A stretch of DNA of 64,000 bases, from contig NZ_CAUQKJ010000004.1 of the NCBI RefSeq assembly GCF_963518785.1, forward strand, positions 62,001 to 126,000, in the 5' to 3' direction. Source of the stretch: an uncultured Campylobacter sp. (lineage in GTDB: Bacteria > Campylobacterota > Campylobacteria > Campylobacterales > Campylobacteraceae). The notes below the pieces were generated by a model. That model saw only the letters and a list, made by a program, of their open reading frames with translations. It was not told the DNA's origin and searched no databases. Positions 36,330 through 45,276 of this stretch are shown here, one piece after another; the first letter of the stretch is position 1; every line of letters begins with the position of its first letter. The position numbers were made by a program, and so were the translations under genes.

Positions 36330-38258
36330 TTATTCTTGTGCTAAAGCATCTATCGGATTTAATCTGCTGGCGTTTCTTGCCGGCAGATAGCCGAAAACTA
36401 TACCGATCGCAGACGACGCCGCAAAGGCGATCACGAAAGGCGCGGTAGTAAATTTCATCGCAAAATCGGGACTTATGGTATTAAACGCAAATCCAAGCGC
36501 CAAAGCGATTAAAATTCCTAAAGCTCCGCCTAGCGAGCAAAGCAAGATCGCCTCTATCAAAAACTGCTGCAAGATGTTGGATTGCTTCGCGCCGATTGCC
36601 ATTCTGATGCCGATCTCGCGCGTGCGCTCGGTAACGCTTACGAGCATGATATTCATCACGCCGATGCCGCCGACGACGAGCGAGATAACCGCAATCGATG
36701 AGATCAAAATCGTCATCGTGCCGGTAGTGCTTTGTATTGTTTGTTTGATAGTATCTGCGTTCATCGTATGAAAATCCCGCGAGCCGTGTCTTTGGATAAG
36801 TAGCTGAGTTAGGCTCTCTTCGGCTACTTGAGTATTGACATCGTCTTTTATTTTGATAGTGATAGAGCTGATTTTTCGATTGCCCGTGATTTTATTCATC
36901 ACGGTTGAGTACGGCGCGTAAATTCTTAAATTTTCGTTGCTTCCGAAGGCGTTCTTATCCTTACCCGAAACCCCTATGATCTTAAGCGGCTTACCCGAAA
37001 ATAAAATCGTCTTGCCGATAGGATCGGTGTTTTTGAAAAATGTTTTTTTGGTGTTGGGATCGATAATCGCGACAGAGGCAGAATTTTTAATATCATCGTC
37101 GCTAAAATTTCTACCATCTTCTATATCTATGCCATTAACCGCCAAAGAATTCACGCCACCACCGCGCAGTTGAGCCTTGGAGCTTAAATTCGCATAGGTT
37201 GCCGTACCGCTTGCAGAAGCATTTGGTGTAGCGTAATCGACGTAGGGCTGGCGCGCCAAAACTTTAGAATCGCTTATCGTAAGGGTGCTCACAAAGCCCG
37301 CTCGCACATCGCCGAAATTTTTACCGGGAAAGATATCGATCGTATTGGTGCCAATTTTACGGATCTCGGATAAAATTTTCTCCTCCGAACCCTTACCGAG
37401 AGCTACTACGCAGATGACGGAGGCAATACCGATGATGATGCCTAGCATCGTCAAAATTGATCTTAGTTTATGCGAAAATATCGCGCTAATGGACATTTTA
37501 AAGCTCTCGATGAGCTGATCTTTGCAAAATATAAAGGAATTTTTCGTTTTGATCTGCTCTTTTTTGCGCTCAAAAACCCGTTCCGCCTTTCTTTTATCGC
37601 TTAAAATTCTACCGTCTTTTATCTCGATGATACGATCCGCAAATTCCGCAATATGCGCATCGTGCGTAACTATGATGATGGTGTGCCCCTCTTTGTGCAG
37701 CGCCGTTAAAATTTGCATCACCGTCTCGCCGCTTTTGCTATCAAGCGCGCCGGTGGGCTCGTCGGCCAAAATCACTTCGCCGCCGTTTATCAGAGCACGG
37801 GCGATACTTACGCGCTGCTGCTGTCCGCCGCTAAGCTTGCTCGGTAAATTTTTAATGCGATCGCCAAGCTCCAGCTTATCCAAAAGCTCCACTGCTCGTT
37901 TCGTCCGTTCGCTCGCCCCTACGCCTGCATACACCGCAGGCAGCGAGACATTTGCGGTCGCGTCCATCGTAGCGATGAGATTGTATTTTTGAAAGACGAA
38001 GCCGAATTTTTTACTTCTAAGTGCCGCGAGCTCGTCGCCGCTTAAATTTGCAGTCTCGCGACCTTCGATCTTGTAGCTTCCGCTGCTTGGCGTATCGATG
38101 CAGCCGATTATGTTCATCAGCGTCGATTTTCCGCTTCCGGATTGCCCGATTATCGATATAAACTCGCCCGCTTCGATATTTAAGCTTACGTCCTTTAGTA
38201 CGTGGATTTCGTTATCGCCGAGAATGAATTTTTTGTTTATATCTTTAAGCTCTAGCAT
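36330..38258 (-). CDS. macB: MacB-type ABC transporter
   Basis: A 642-residue fusion: an N-terminal ATPase (Walker A GQSGSGKST near residue 40, signature LSGGQQQRVSIARAL, Walker B VILADEPTGALDS), then one membrane helix at about 258, a large periplasmic domain and a FtsX-like three-helix core at the C-terminus (GVMNIMLVSVTERTREIGIRMAIGA). It drives mechanotransmission, expelling macrolides, toxins or lipopeptides from the periplasm through MacA and TolC. Length is typical. 21 nt after macA. Confidence 0.93.
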   Translation of the reverse strand: MLELKDINKKFILGDNEIHVLKDVSLNIEAGEFISIIGQSGSGKSTLMNIIGCIDTPSSGSYKIEGRETANLSGDELAALRSKKFGFVFQKYNLIATMDATANVSLPAVYAGVGASERTKRAVELLDKLELGDRIKNLPSKLSGGQQQRVSIARALINGGEVILADEPTGALDSKSGETVMQILTALHKEGHTIIIVTHDAHIAEFADRIIEIKDGRILSDKRKAERVFERKKEQIKTKNSFIFCKDQLIESFKMSISAIFSHKLRSILTMLGIIIGIASVICVVALGKGSEEKILSEIRKIGTNTIDIFPGKNFGDVRAGFVSTLTISDSKVLARQPYVDYATPNASASGTATYANLSSKAQLRGGGVNSLAVNGIDIEDGRNFSDDDIKNSASVAIIDPNTKKTFFKNTDPIGKTILFSGKPLKIIGVSGKDKNAFGSNENLRIYAPYSTVMNKITGNRKISSITIKIKDDVNTQVAEESLTQLLIQRHGSRDFHTMNADTIKQTIQSTTGTMTILISSIAVISLVVGGIGVMNIMLVSVTERTREIGIRMAIGAKQSNILQQFLIEAILLCSLGGALGILIALALGFAFNTISPDFAMKFTTAPFVIAFAASSAIGIVFGYLPARNASRLNPIDALAQE

Positions 38259-38279
38259 CTTTACACCATAAAATTTTAA

Positions 38280-39464
38280 CTAAAACACCATCGGAGGCCC
38301 GTCCATATTTAACGGCGCGGCTTTTCCGTCGGCTATAAGCACCTCATCTTTTTCATCCAAACCGCTTAAAATTTCAGTATTCAAATCGTCGCTGACGCCC
38401 GTTTTTACGTATCGCTGCTCAGGCTCTTTGCCGTTAAGCACCGTGACGTAATCGCCTCCCCCGTCGCGCTTGATAACGGAGGTAGGTAGGTAGCTAGTAT
38501 TGTTCGCTTCGCTTACAATTATGTTGTTTTCGGTCGTCATACCGATCTTTAAAAAATCGTTTTCGTTGTCCACGAGCATCTTTGCATAAAAATAGATCGC
38601 GCTGTCGCTGCTACTCGAAGAATAAGACGATCCACTAGAGGTTTTATCGTAAGTTCCATCGCTAAGCGTGGTAAGACCGGGATCGATCTTGTAAATTTTA
38701 GCCTTTTTGATATTATCCAGATCCGATAGTATGGAGTATTCTACGTCCATTCCAACCTTTACTTTGGATATATCGCCCTCTGCAATTTGCATCTTGATCT
38801 CCATCTTGCTTAGATCGGCGATCTTTACGATCGTAGGCGCGGTTTGGTTGGAATTTACCGTTTTGCCCTCCTCTACCGGCATGGAAACGATCGTACCGCT
38901 TATCGGAGCCGTGATCTTGGTATAGCCGAAATTCGTCTCTGCGGTGCTTAACTGAAGTTTGGTCTGCTCGATCTGCGCCTCGATCTGCTTCTGCTCGGCC
39001 TCTTTTAAAGCGGCGCTATTTTTAGCGTTTTCCACAGCCTCTTTGGAAGCGGCGTTTCTTTTATACAGCTCAAGCTCGCGGTTATACTGCGTTTTAGCGT
39101 TTGCCGCGGCGATCTTTGCCGAAGCTAAATTTGCCTCGTGAATCAGAAGCTGCGCCTTTTGCTGCGCAATCTCGTTTTCTTGCGTAACGGAATCGATCTG
39201 TGCGATCATATCGCCTTTTTTTACGATATCGCCCACTTTGACGTAGAGCTTTTTGATCTGACCGCTTACCTGCGCACCCACGTCGACCAAATCCCTGGCA
39301 TAAACCTCGCCTGCAGCCGTCACCGTGCCTCTGATATCGCCCTTTTCAAGTCTAGTCGTAAGAGCTTTCGGCGTCTCTTCTTGCTTAAAAAATTTACCGT
39401 ATAAAAAATATATCGCAATAAAGATAAGTACGATAGAGACGATAAATTTCAAGGTTTTTTTCAT
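38280..39464 (-). CDS. macA: MacA-type periplasmic adaptor
   Basis: A 394-residue membrane-fusion protein: N-terminal membrane anchor (FIVSIVLIFIAIYFLY), lipoyl-like DVGAQVSGQIKKLYVKVGDIVKKGD, a coiled-coil hairpin (about 95-175, LLIHEANLASAKIAAANAK onward), second lipoyl half ITAPISGTIVSMPVEEGKTV, beta-barrel and membrane-proximal domains. It links MacB to the outer membrane channel. A Ser-rich loop (SSGSSYSSSSSDS) lies near 280. First gene of the efflux operon. Confidence 0.92.
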   Translation of the reverse strand: MKKTLKFIVSIVLIFIAIYFLYGKFFKQEETPKALTTRLEKGDIRGTVTAAGEVYARDLVDVGAQVSGQIKKLYVKVGDIVKKGDMIAQIDSVTQENEIAQQKAQLLIHEANLASAKIAAANAKTQYNRELELYKRNAASKEAVENAKNSAALKEAEQKQIEAQIEQTKLQLSTAETNFGYTKITAPISGTIVSMPVEEGKTVNSNQTAPTIVKIADLSKMEIKMQIAEGDISKVKVGMDVEYSILSDLDNIKKAKIYKIDPGLTTLSDGTYDKTSSGSSYSSSSSDSAIYFYAKMLVDNENDFLKIGMTTENNIIVSEANNTSYLPTSVIKRDGGGDYVTVLNGKEPEQRYVKTGVSDDLNTEILSGLDEKDEVLIADGKAAPLNMDGPPMVF

Positions 39465-39528
39465 TTTTCCAACTTCAAATAAAATAAGGGCTAATTCTAA
39501 TGTAAAAATATAAAATTTTAGTTAAATA

Positions 39529-40398
39529 CTAAATTCTTTGCTCGCGCAGGGCGTAAAATTTCATTATCTTTTTATGTAAAATTAGCGAAACGTAGATCAA
39601 CGCCGAGCCTCCAAGTAGGCGCGCCAGATCGGCGTCCTTTTGCCAAAATACCAAATTTACGACGATCGCTGCGGGAATGAGCGCGTTATTCATAATCGCA
39701 AGCACGCCGCTATCGACCTCGCACGCGCCTTTGTTCCACAAAAAATACCCCAGAGCGCTTGCGACAGTTCCTAGATACACGATCACCGCGCCTTGCGAGA
39801 AGCTGGGATTAAATTTGGAAAAATCCCCGAGCACGATCGCGGCAATCGCCGTAACCGCGGTAGCCCCCACGAAAAAGTAGCCGAAAAGCTCCTTCTGCTC
39901 GCTAAAGCCGTGGCGCTCCAGCATAAATTTATACGCGCTCTGTCCGAGTCCGAAGCATAGATTTGCGCCCTGCACGAGCAAGAAGCCCGTCAAAAACTCG
40001 GAATTTATCGCGCCGAATTTGATCACCAAGGCACCTAGCACCGCGACAGCAACGCTGAAAAGATATAACGCGCGAAATCTAAGCTTAAGCGCGTCGTAAA
40101 GCAGCGTCACGTAAAACGGAGTAAATATTGTAAAAAGCGCGACTTCATAGACCTTCAAATACGCAAAGCTGCGGTAGTAGAAGATATACATCACGCCGAT
40201 CTGCACGGCGCCCACGGCGCAAATTTTAAGCGTTAAAGTGGGATTTACGCCGCGAAATTTCATAAACGGCAGGAAGCAAATTAGCGCCAATGATACGCGC
40301 GAAAACGCCAAATACGCGCTGTCTATGCCGCGCAAAAACTCGCCTATCAGAGAGAAACTAAAAGCCCAAATACAAGTAACCAAAATCAGTTTTTTCAA
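39529..40398 (-). CDS. EamA-family transporter
   Basis: A 289-residue inner-membrane protein with ten predicted helices in two EamA halves, the drug/metabolite transporter fold; members export amino acids or other metabolites. N-terminal half begins LILVTCIWAFSFSLIGEFL; the second half holds YLGTVASALGYFLWNKG. It ends 64 nt from the macA start and is divergent from glmU. The substrate is unknown. Confidence 0.85.
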   Translation of the reverse strand: MKKLILVTCIWAFSFSLIGEFLRGIDSAYLAFSRVSLALICFLPFMKFRGVNPTLTLKICAVGAVQIGVMYIFYYRSFAYLKVYEVALFTIFTPFYVTLLYDALKLRFRALYLFSVAVAVLGALVIKFGAINSEFLTGFLLVQGANLCFGLGQSAYKFMLERHGFSEQKELFGYFFVGATAVTAIAAIVLGDFSKFNPSFSQGAVIVYLGTVASALGYFLWNKGACEVDSGVLAIMNNALIPAAIVVNLVFWQKDADLARLLGGSALIYVSLILHKKIMKFYALREQRI

Positions 40399-40548
40399 AA
40401 CGTCCGCCTAAGCTTTAAAATTTAGGCGGAATTTTATAAAATTTTAGTTGAATTTGGGATTTAAATTTCGCCCGCGCGGCATAAATTTAGGTTTTTATTT
40501 ATTTTAAATGTGTTAAAATTATCCGATTTTTGAAATTTAAGGGTAAAA
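40399..40548. promoter_or_regulatory. Divergent promoter region, EamA gene / glmU
   Basis: 150 AT-rich bp between two genes that are read away from each other. TTAAAATTAT at about 40514-40523 could serve as the -10 of glmU. No -35 or operator is clear. Confidence 0.4.
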
Positions 40549-41850
40549 ATGAACGACGTTTCGGTTATAGTTCTTGCCGCAGGGCTGGGCACTCGGATGA
40601 AGTCGCAAAAAGCCAAGGTTCTTTTCGAGCTTTGCGGCGAGCCGATGATAATCCACATCCTAAAGAAAGCTTACGAAATTTCAAACGACGTGAGCGTGAT
40701 TTTACACTATCAATTCGACGAGGTTAAAAGCGCGGTTCTAGCGCACTTCCCAAACGCTAAAATTTATAAACAAGACCACGAGCATTTCCCCGGCACTGCG
40801 GGCGGGCTAAAAGAGGTCGAAATCAGCGGAGCCAAAACGCTCATAATCTGCGGCGATATGCCTTTGGTAAAAAGCGCCGAACTTCGCAAGCTCTGCGAGG
40901 GGGACGCGGAAGTAAATTTAAGCGTTTTTAGCGCGCGCGATCCATTCGGATATGGCCGCGTAATCACCAGAGGCGGCGAAATTTTAAAGATCGTCGAGCA
41001 AAAGGACGCAAACGAGGAAGAAAAGGCGGTAAAAGACGCAAACGCAGGCTGCTACTGCTTTAAAAGCGAAGCATTGAAACAGATCCTACCGCAGATCAAA
41101 CCAGATAACGCGCAAAAAGAGTACTACCTCACAGACGCGATCAAAATCGCCAAAGATATGGGCTTAAAATGCGCCGCCGTGTGGGTGGACGAGCAAAGCT
41201 TCATGGGCATAAACGACAAGCTCGCCCTCAGCATCGCCGAAAATTTAATGCAAAACGAGATCAAAGAAAATTTGATGAAACAAGGCGTTTTGATGCGCCT
41301 ACCGCAAAGCATCTACATCGACAGCAGAGCGAAATTTATCGGCGAGTGCGAGCTGCAAGAAAATGTAAGCATCATCGGTCCTTGCGTGATCGAAAGCTCG
41401 CTCATTAAAAGCGGCTGTGTCATCGAAGATAGCGTCGTAAAAAACTCCGACATCGGTCCGATGGCACATCTGCGCCCAAAATGCGAAGTTATAGGCACCC
41501 ATATCGGAAATTTCGTCGAGCTTAAAAACGCGAAAGTAAACAGGATCAAGGCGGGGCATTTAAGCTACCTCGGAGATTGCGAGATCGATGAGGGCAGCAA
41601 TATCGGCTGCGGCACGATTACGTGCAACTACGACGGCAAGAAAAAATACAAAACGATAATCGGTAAAAATGTCTTTATCGGCTCGGATACGCAGCTAGTA
41701 GCGCCCGTGCGGGTGGCCGACGACGTTATAATCGCCGCAGGCACGACTGTCACAAGCGACGTTCCAAGCGGCGCGCTGGCGATCAGCCGAAGCAAACAAA
41801 TCAACAAAGATGGGTTTTTCCATAAATTTTTTAGGAGCGAAGATGAATAA
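40549..41850 (+). CDS. glmU: Bifunctional UDP-GlcNAc pyrophosphorylase / GlcN-1-P acetyltransferase
   Basis: Makes UDP-GlcNAc for peptidoglycan and LPS. The N-terminal uridylyltransferase domain has VIVLAAGLGTRMKSQKAKVL (the nucleotide loop) and NAGCYCFKSEAL; the C-terminal left-handed beta-helix acetyltransferase domain has the hexapeptide repeats and GHLSYLGDCEIDEGSNIGCG. At 433 residues it is in range. Its stop lies inside the first codons of coaBC (8-nt overlap). Same series as in C. jejuni, as I recall: glmU-dfp-uppS. Confidence 0.96.
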   Translation: MNDVSVIVLAAGLGTRMKSQKAKVLFELCGEPMIIHILKKAYEISNDVSVILHYQFDEVKSAVLAHFPNAKIYKQDHEHFPGTAGGLKEVEISGAKTLIICGDMPLVKSAELRKLCEGDAEVNLSVFSARDPFGYGRVITRGGEILKIVEQKDANEEEKAVKDANAGCYCFKSEALKQILPQIKPDNAQKEYYLTDAIKIAKDMGLKCAAVWVDEQSFMGINDKLALSIAENLMQNEIKENLMKQGVLMRLPQSIYIDSRAKFIGECELQENVSIIGPCVIESSLIKSGCVIEDSVVKNSDIGPMAHLRPKCEVIGTHIGNFVELKNAKVNRIKAGHLSYLGDCEIDEGSNIGCGTITCNYDGKKKYKTIIGKNVFIGSDTQLVAPVRVADDVIIAAGTTVTSDVPSGALAISRSKQINKDGFFHKFFRSEDE

Positions 41851-43024
41851 GAAAAAGGTTTTACTCGCGGTTTGCGGGAGTATCAGTTTTTACAAAGCGT
41901 TTGAAATTTTATCCGCTCTGAAAAAGTCGAATTTCGACGTCTATGTCGCTCTTAGCGACGGCGTGCAGGAGTTTGTCAGCTACAAAGCATTCGAGGCGCT
42001 GTGCGATCACCCCGTGCTTTGCAAAGCCAACGAAAACTGGCAGGCTGGCATCAACCACATCGCTTATTCCAAGGTGGATTTAGTTTTGATAGCGCCTGCG
42101 ACGGCAAATACTATAAACAAGCTCGCGTGGGGCGTCTGCGACAACGTATTTTTAGAGGTGCTAAACGCGGCTTTCGCCCACGCCAAGGTAGTTATCGCGC
42201 CTGCCGCGAACCCAGCGCTACTTGAAAACAATATCACAAAAAACTGCATCGATATGCTAAAAGCGAGCGTGAATGCGTATTTCGTGGATCCGATAGAAAA
42301 AACTCTAGCTTGCGGCGATACCGGCAAGGGCGGATTAGCGAGCACCGAAGCGATCATGCAGACGCTAAAGCGCGCGCTTTACAACGATAAATTTTGGGAG
42401 GATAAAACCGTCATCATCACCGGAGGTGCGACGATCGAAAAGATCGACAGTGTGCGCGGCATTACGAATTTCTCCAGCGGTAAAACCTCCAAAGCGATTG
42501 CCGACGCGCTGTTTTATCTGGGCGCAGACGTAACGCTGATCTCTAGCAACGAATATGAAAATTTACCATACAAGCTCGTTAAATTTGAAAGTACTATCGG
42601 GCTAAAATCGGCGCTTGACAGCACAAAATTCCCGGACGGCGCATATTTGATAATGGCAGCTGCGGTAAGCGACTATTCGCCGAAAGTTCGCTATAAAGAC
42701 AAGGTGAAAAAAGCGGAGATCGGCGAAATTTGGAATTTACGCCTGGGCGAAAATGAGGATATCTTAAGCTCCGTGCGCGGAAATATCAAAAAAGTGGGCT
42801 TTAAACTCGAAACAGACCGCGAAAATGCCGTAGGCGAGGCCAAACGCATGCTAAATGAAAAGCATCTCGACGCCGTCTGCCTAAACGTACTCGACGACAT
42901 CGTTAGGCTCGGCGGCGACGTCCTTAAGGTCACTTTCATCACAAAAAACGATCAGGTCGTAATCGACACCGCGCCGAAGGACGAAGTCGCCCTAAAAATC
43001 GCGGCTGAGCTGAAAAAAATCTGA
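41843..43024 (+). CDS. coaBC: Phosphopantothenoylcysteine decarboxylase / synthetase
   Basis: CoA synthesis from 4'-phosphopantothenate. The N-terminal CoaC flavoprotein (LLAVCGSISFYKAFEIL, VLIAPATANTINKLAWG) and the C-terminal CoaB domain (TVIITGGATIEKIDSVRGITNFSSGKTS) are both present, 393 residues. The usual CoaC PAMNxxMW line reads PAANPALL here: the Asn is kept but the Met residues are not. The catalytic Cys line ACGDTGKGGLAS is kept. I chose ATG 41843, with TAGGAGCG before it, over an in-frame ATG at 41810 within glmU. Confidence 0.94.
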   Translation: MNKKKVLLAVCGSISFYKAFEILSALKKSNFDVYVALSDGVQEFVSYKAFEALCDHPVLCKANENWQAGINHIAYSKVDLVLIAPATANTINKLAWGVCDNVFLEVLNAAFAHAKVVIAPAANPALLENNITKNCIDMLKASVNAYFVDPIEKTLACGDTGKGGLASTEAIMQTLKRALYNDKFWEDKTVIITGGATIEKIDSVRGITNFSSGKTSKAIADALFYLGADVTLISSNEYENLPYKLVKFESTIGLKSALDSTKFPDGAYLIMAAAVSDYSPKVRYKDKVKKAEIGEIWNLRLGENEDILSSVRGNIKKVGFKLETDRENAVGEAKRMLNEKHLDAVCLNVLDDIVRLGGDVLKVTFITKNDQVVIDTAPKDEVALKIAAELKKI

Positions 43025-43027
43025 TCC

Positions 43028-43705
43028 GTGAATAGCCTAAATCATCTAGCCCTTGTGATGGACGGCAACGGGCGCTGGGCGAAAAAGCGCGGTCTGCTGC
43101 GCACCGGTGGGCACGAAGCAGGCGCGGAAGTCGTGGAGCAGATCTGCGAGTTTTGCATCGACGAAGGCATCGCAAACCTCACGCTCTACGCCTTTAGCAC
43201 CGAAAATTGGAAGCGCCCGAAAAGCGAAGTGGAATTTTTGATGAAGTTGCTTCAAAAATTCCTAATTTCGCGCCGCGAAAAATTTACCCAAAACGGAATA
43301 AAATTCTATCCGATCGGCGACATATCGGCTTTTGAGAATGATCTGCGAAGCGAGATCGAATATCTTTCAAATTTAACTCAAAATGGACGAGCGCTAAATT
43401 TTAACTTAGCGATCAACTACGGCTCGCGCGACGAGATCGTGCGAGCGTGTGAGCGGCTACTTGCAAGCGGCGAGCGACTAAGCGAAGCAGGCATCGGCGC
43501 GTATCTGGATACCGCGCACAGCGGCGACGTGGATCTGCTGGTGCGCACGGGCGGCGAGCAGCGGCTGTCGAATTTCTTACTCTGGCAGGCAAGCTACGCC
43601 GAGCTTGCGTTTACGCCGACGCTGTGGCCGGATTTCAGGCGCGAGGAGCTTGCGCGCATAGTGGATGATTTCCGCCGCAAACAGCGCCGCTTCGGTGGTC
43701 TTTGA
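43028..43705 (+). CDS. uppS: Undecaprenyl diphosphate synthase
   Basis: Makes the C55 lipid carrier for cell-wall and LPS glycans by cis-prenyl condensation. 225 residues with LALVMDGNGRWAKKRGL (Asp for Mg, Gly-Asn-Gly-Arg loop), GHEAGAEVV, YAFSTENWKRP and RTGGEQRLSNFLLWQ..YAEL. The start is a GTG 3 nt after coaBC, so the genes are coupled. Normal length. Confidence 0.95.
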   Translation: MNSLNHLALVMDGNGRWAKKRGLLRTGGHEAGAEVVEQICEFCIDEGIANLTLYAFSTENWKRPKSEVEFLMKLLQKFLISRREKFTQNGIKFYPIGDISAFENDLRSEIEYLSNLTQNGRALNFNLAINYGSRDEIVRACERLLASGERLSEAGIGAYLDTAHSGDVDLLVRTGGEQRLSNFLLWQASYAELAFTPTLWPDFRREELARIVDDFRRKQRRFGGL

Positions 43706-44027
43706 GCTGCGGTGCGGCCGCTCTGACGGCCGCTTTAAATTTTAAAATTTTAATTTGCAGAACCCGCCTGCGGCGCAGTAAATTTTAAAATTTAATCTGC
43801 TGGCGCTCGCGACACCTTGAAATTTTAAAATTTCAGATTTTAATTTACGGCGTCGTAAAATTTAAAATTTTAATACGTAGTCACGCGGCGCCATAGAAAT
43901 TTTGAAATTTCGTCCTTTTAAATTTAAACCTCTAGCGCGAGCTGTGTTATGAGGCGCGGTAAATTTAAACGCGGCAGAAATTTTAAAAATCACACCACCG
44001 TTCACGCCAAAACCGACAAGGAGGGCT
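43706..44027. repeat. Array of AAATTTTAAAATTT palindromes
   Basis: Five AT-only palindromic blocks start at 43737, 43780, 43820, 43857 and 43896, with GC-rich spacers; the centre-to-centre steps are about 37-43 bp. The first three contain AAATTTTAAAATTT; the fourth is AAAATTTAAAATTTT and the fifth GAAATTTTGAAATTTC. No gene or terminator is evident. Confidence 0.8.
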
Positions 44028-44081
44028 ATGAGCTACTATATACAATAATGTAGTTGCGGCAAAAAGCTTACCAAAAAGCCG

Positions 44082-44456
44082 ATGAAAACTCTAAGATGCC
44101 CAAGATGCGGCAGCGTGTATAAAAAACCTAAGAAATTTATACTGGCGGTCTACATTTGCCTGCTTGTGTTTTTTGTGCTAGCATTTGCTTTCATCCCCGA
44201 TAAAATGGGGCTTTTAGCATCCGCAGGCAGCGGGATAGGCGCATATATTATGTTTTTATGGATCGTAGATACTTTGAACTTCGATCTTTTGGACGCCGTG
44301 ATACTAGTAGCGGGATTTTTAATTTTTAGCGTAATTTACAAAGAATACGACGAGCCGCTAATCGCGGGGCTCATAGCCATTTTATTTTGCGTAGGCGCGG
44401 CGGCGATTTTCGTAAAATTTTTCACTTACGAGAGGCAAAAAATCAATGAAAACTAA
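44082..44456 (+). CDS. Zinc-ribbon membrane protein, N-terminus cut by a stop
   Basis: From ATG 44082 a 124-residue protein with one CPRCG pair and three or four membrane helices (ILAVYICLLVFFVLAFAFI and so on). The same frame reads upstream to ATG 44028, with ribosome site AAGGAGGG: MSYYIQ, then TAA (44046-44048), then CSCGKKLTKKP joining to MKTLRCPRCG. The upstream CxC and the CPRCG would make a complete zinc ribbon, so the stop interrupts a real N-terminus. From ATG 44082, which has no ribosome site, half the ribbon is lost. Function unknown. Confidence 0.6.
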   Translation: MKTLRCPRCGSVYKKPKKFILAVYICLLVFFVLAFAFIPDKMGLLASAGSGIGAYIMFLWIVDTLNFDLLDAVILVAGFLIFSVIYKEYDEPLIAGLIAILFCVGAAAIFVKFFTYERQKINEN

Positions 44457-44520
44457 GAAATTTCTCGCTACCATAGAGCGTTTGATTAAATTTTAAAAAG
44501 TTAAAGCTTAAAGGAAAAAG

Positions 44521-45276
44521 ATGAATTTAAATATCGTTTACGGCGTGATTTTTGCGGTATTCGGCACCTGCGTAGGCTCGTTTTGTAACGTCCTGATCTA
44601 CCGCCTGCCGCGCGGACAGAGCGTCAATTTCCCCGCATCGCACTGCCCCAAATGCTCTCACGCTCTGAAATTTTACCACAACATTCCGCTGCTTTCGTGG
44701 CTCTTTTTGGGCGGCAAATGTGCCTTTTGCAAAACCAAAATTTCGATCCGCTATCCGATCGTCGAGCTTTTAGGCGGCGTGCTTGCGCTTGCGGCGTATT
44801 TCGGCGAACCCGATCTTGCAAAAGCCGCGGTGCTTGGGCTTTGCTTCATATTACTTATGGCGCTTTCGGCGATCGATTTTGAGTATAAAGCCGTACCGGA
44901 GAGCCTTCTTTACGTAGTTACGGCGCTTTCGCTTGCTTACACGCTGATGTACGATTTTAATCTTAGCGGCGTAGGAGCGGCGGCGGGATACGCGGCAATA
45001 TTTTTCGTGCTGCGCCTCATCGTCACCTTCGTGCTGAAGCGCGAAGCGATGGGAAGCGCGGATATTTTTATCGCGGGCGTTATGGGGGCGATTTTGGGCT
45101 GGAAGCTGGGCGGCATCTCGATCTACATCGGCGCGATTTTGACGCTGCCTGCGTATCTCATCGCGCACAAAAAGGGCTATGAGCTGCCGTTCGTGCCGTT
45201 TTTATCGATGGGGCTGCTTCTTACTTTTATTTTTAGAGATCAAATTTTAAGGCTCTTGGACGTCATTTATGGATAG
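44521..45276 (+). CDS. pilD: Prepilin peptidase
   Basis: A polytopic membrane aspartic protease of 251 residues that cuts type IV prepilin-like leaders and methylates the new N-terminus. Seen: GTCVGSFCNVLIYRLPRG, two Cys pairs CPKC and CAFC of the N-terminal domain, LSAIDFEYKAVP (first catalytic Asp) and REAMGSADIFIAGVMGA (second catalytic Asp; the usual G-x-G-D is SAD here). The pilin-like protein at 3886-4314 is a likely substrate. It overlaps lptF by 8 nt. Confidence 0.92.
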   Translation: MNLNIVYGVIFAVFGTCVGSFCNVLIYRLPRGQSVNFPASHCPKCSHALKFYHNIPLLSWLFLGGKCAFCKTKISIRYPIVELLGGVLALAAYFGEPDLAKAAVLGLCFILLMALSAIDFEYKAVPESLLYVVTALSLAYTLMYDFNLSGVGAAAGYAAIFFVLRLIVTFVLKREAMGSADIFIAGVMGAILGWKLGGISIYIGAILTLPAYLIAHKKGYELPFVPFLSMGLLLTFIFRDQILRLLDVIYG

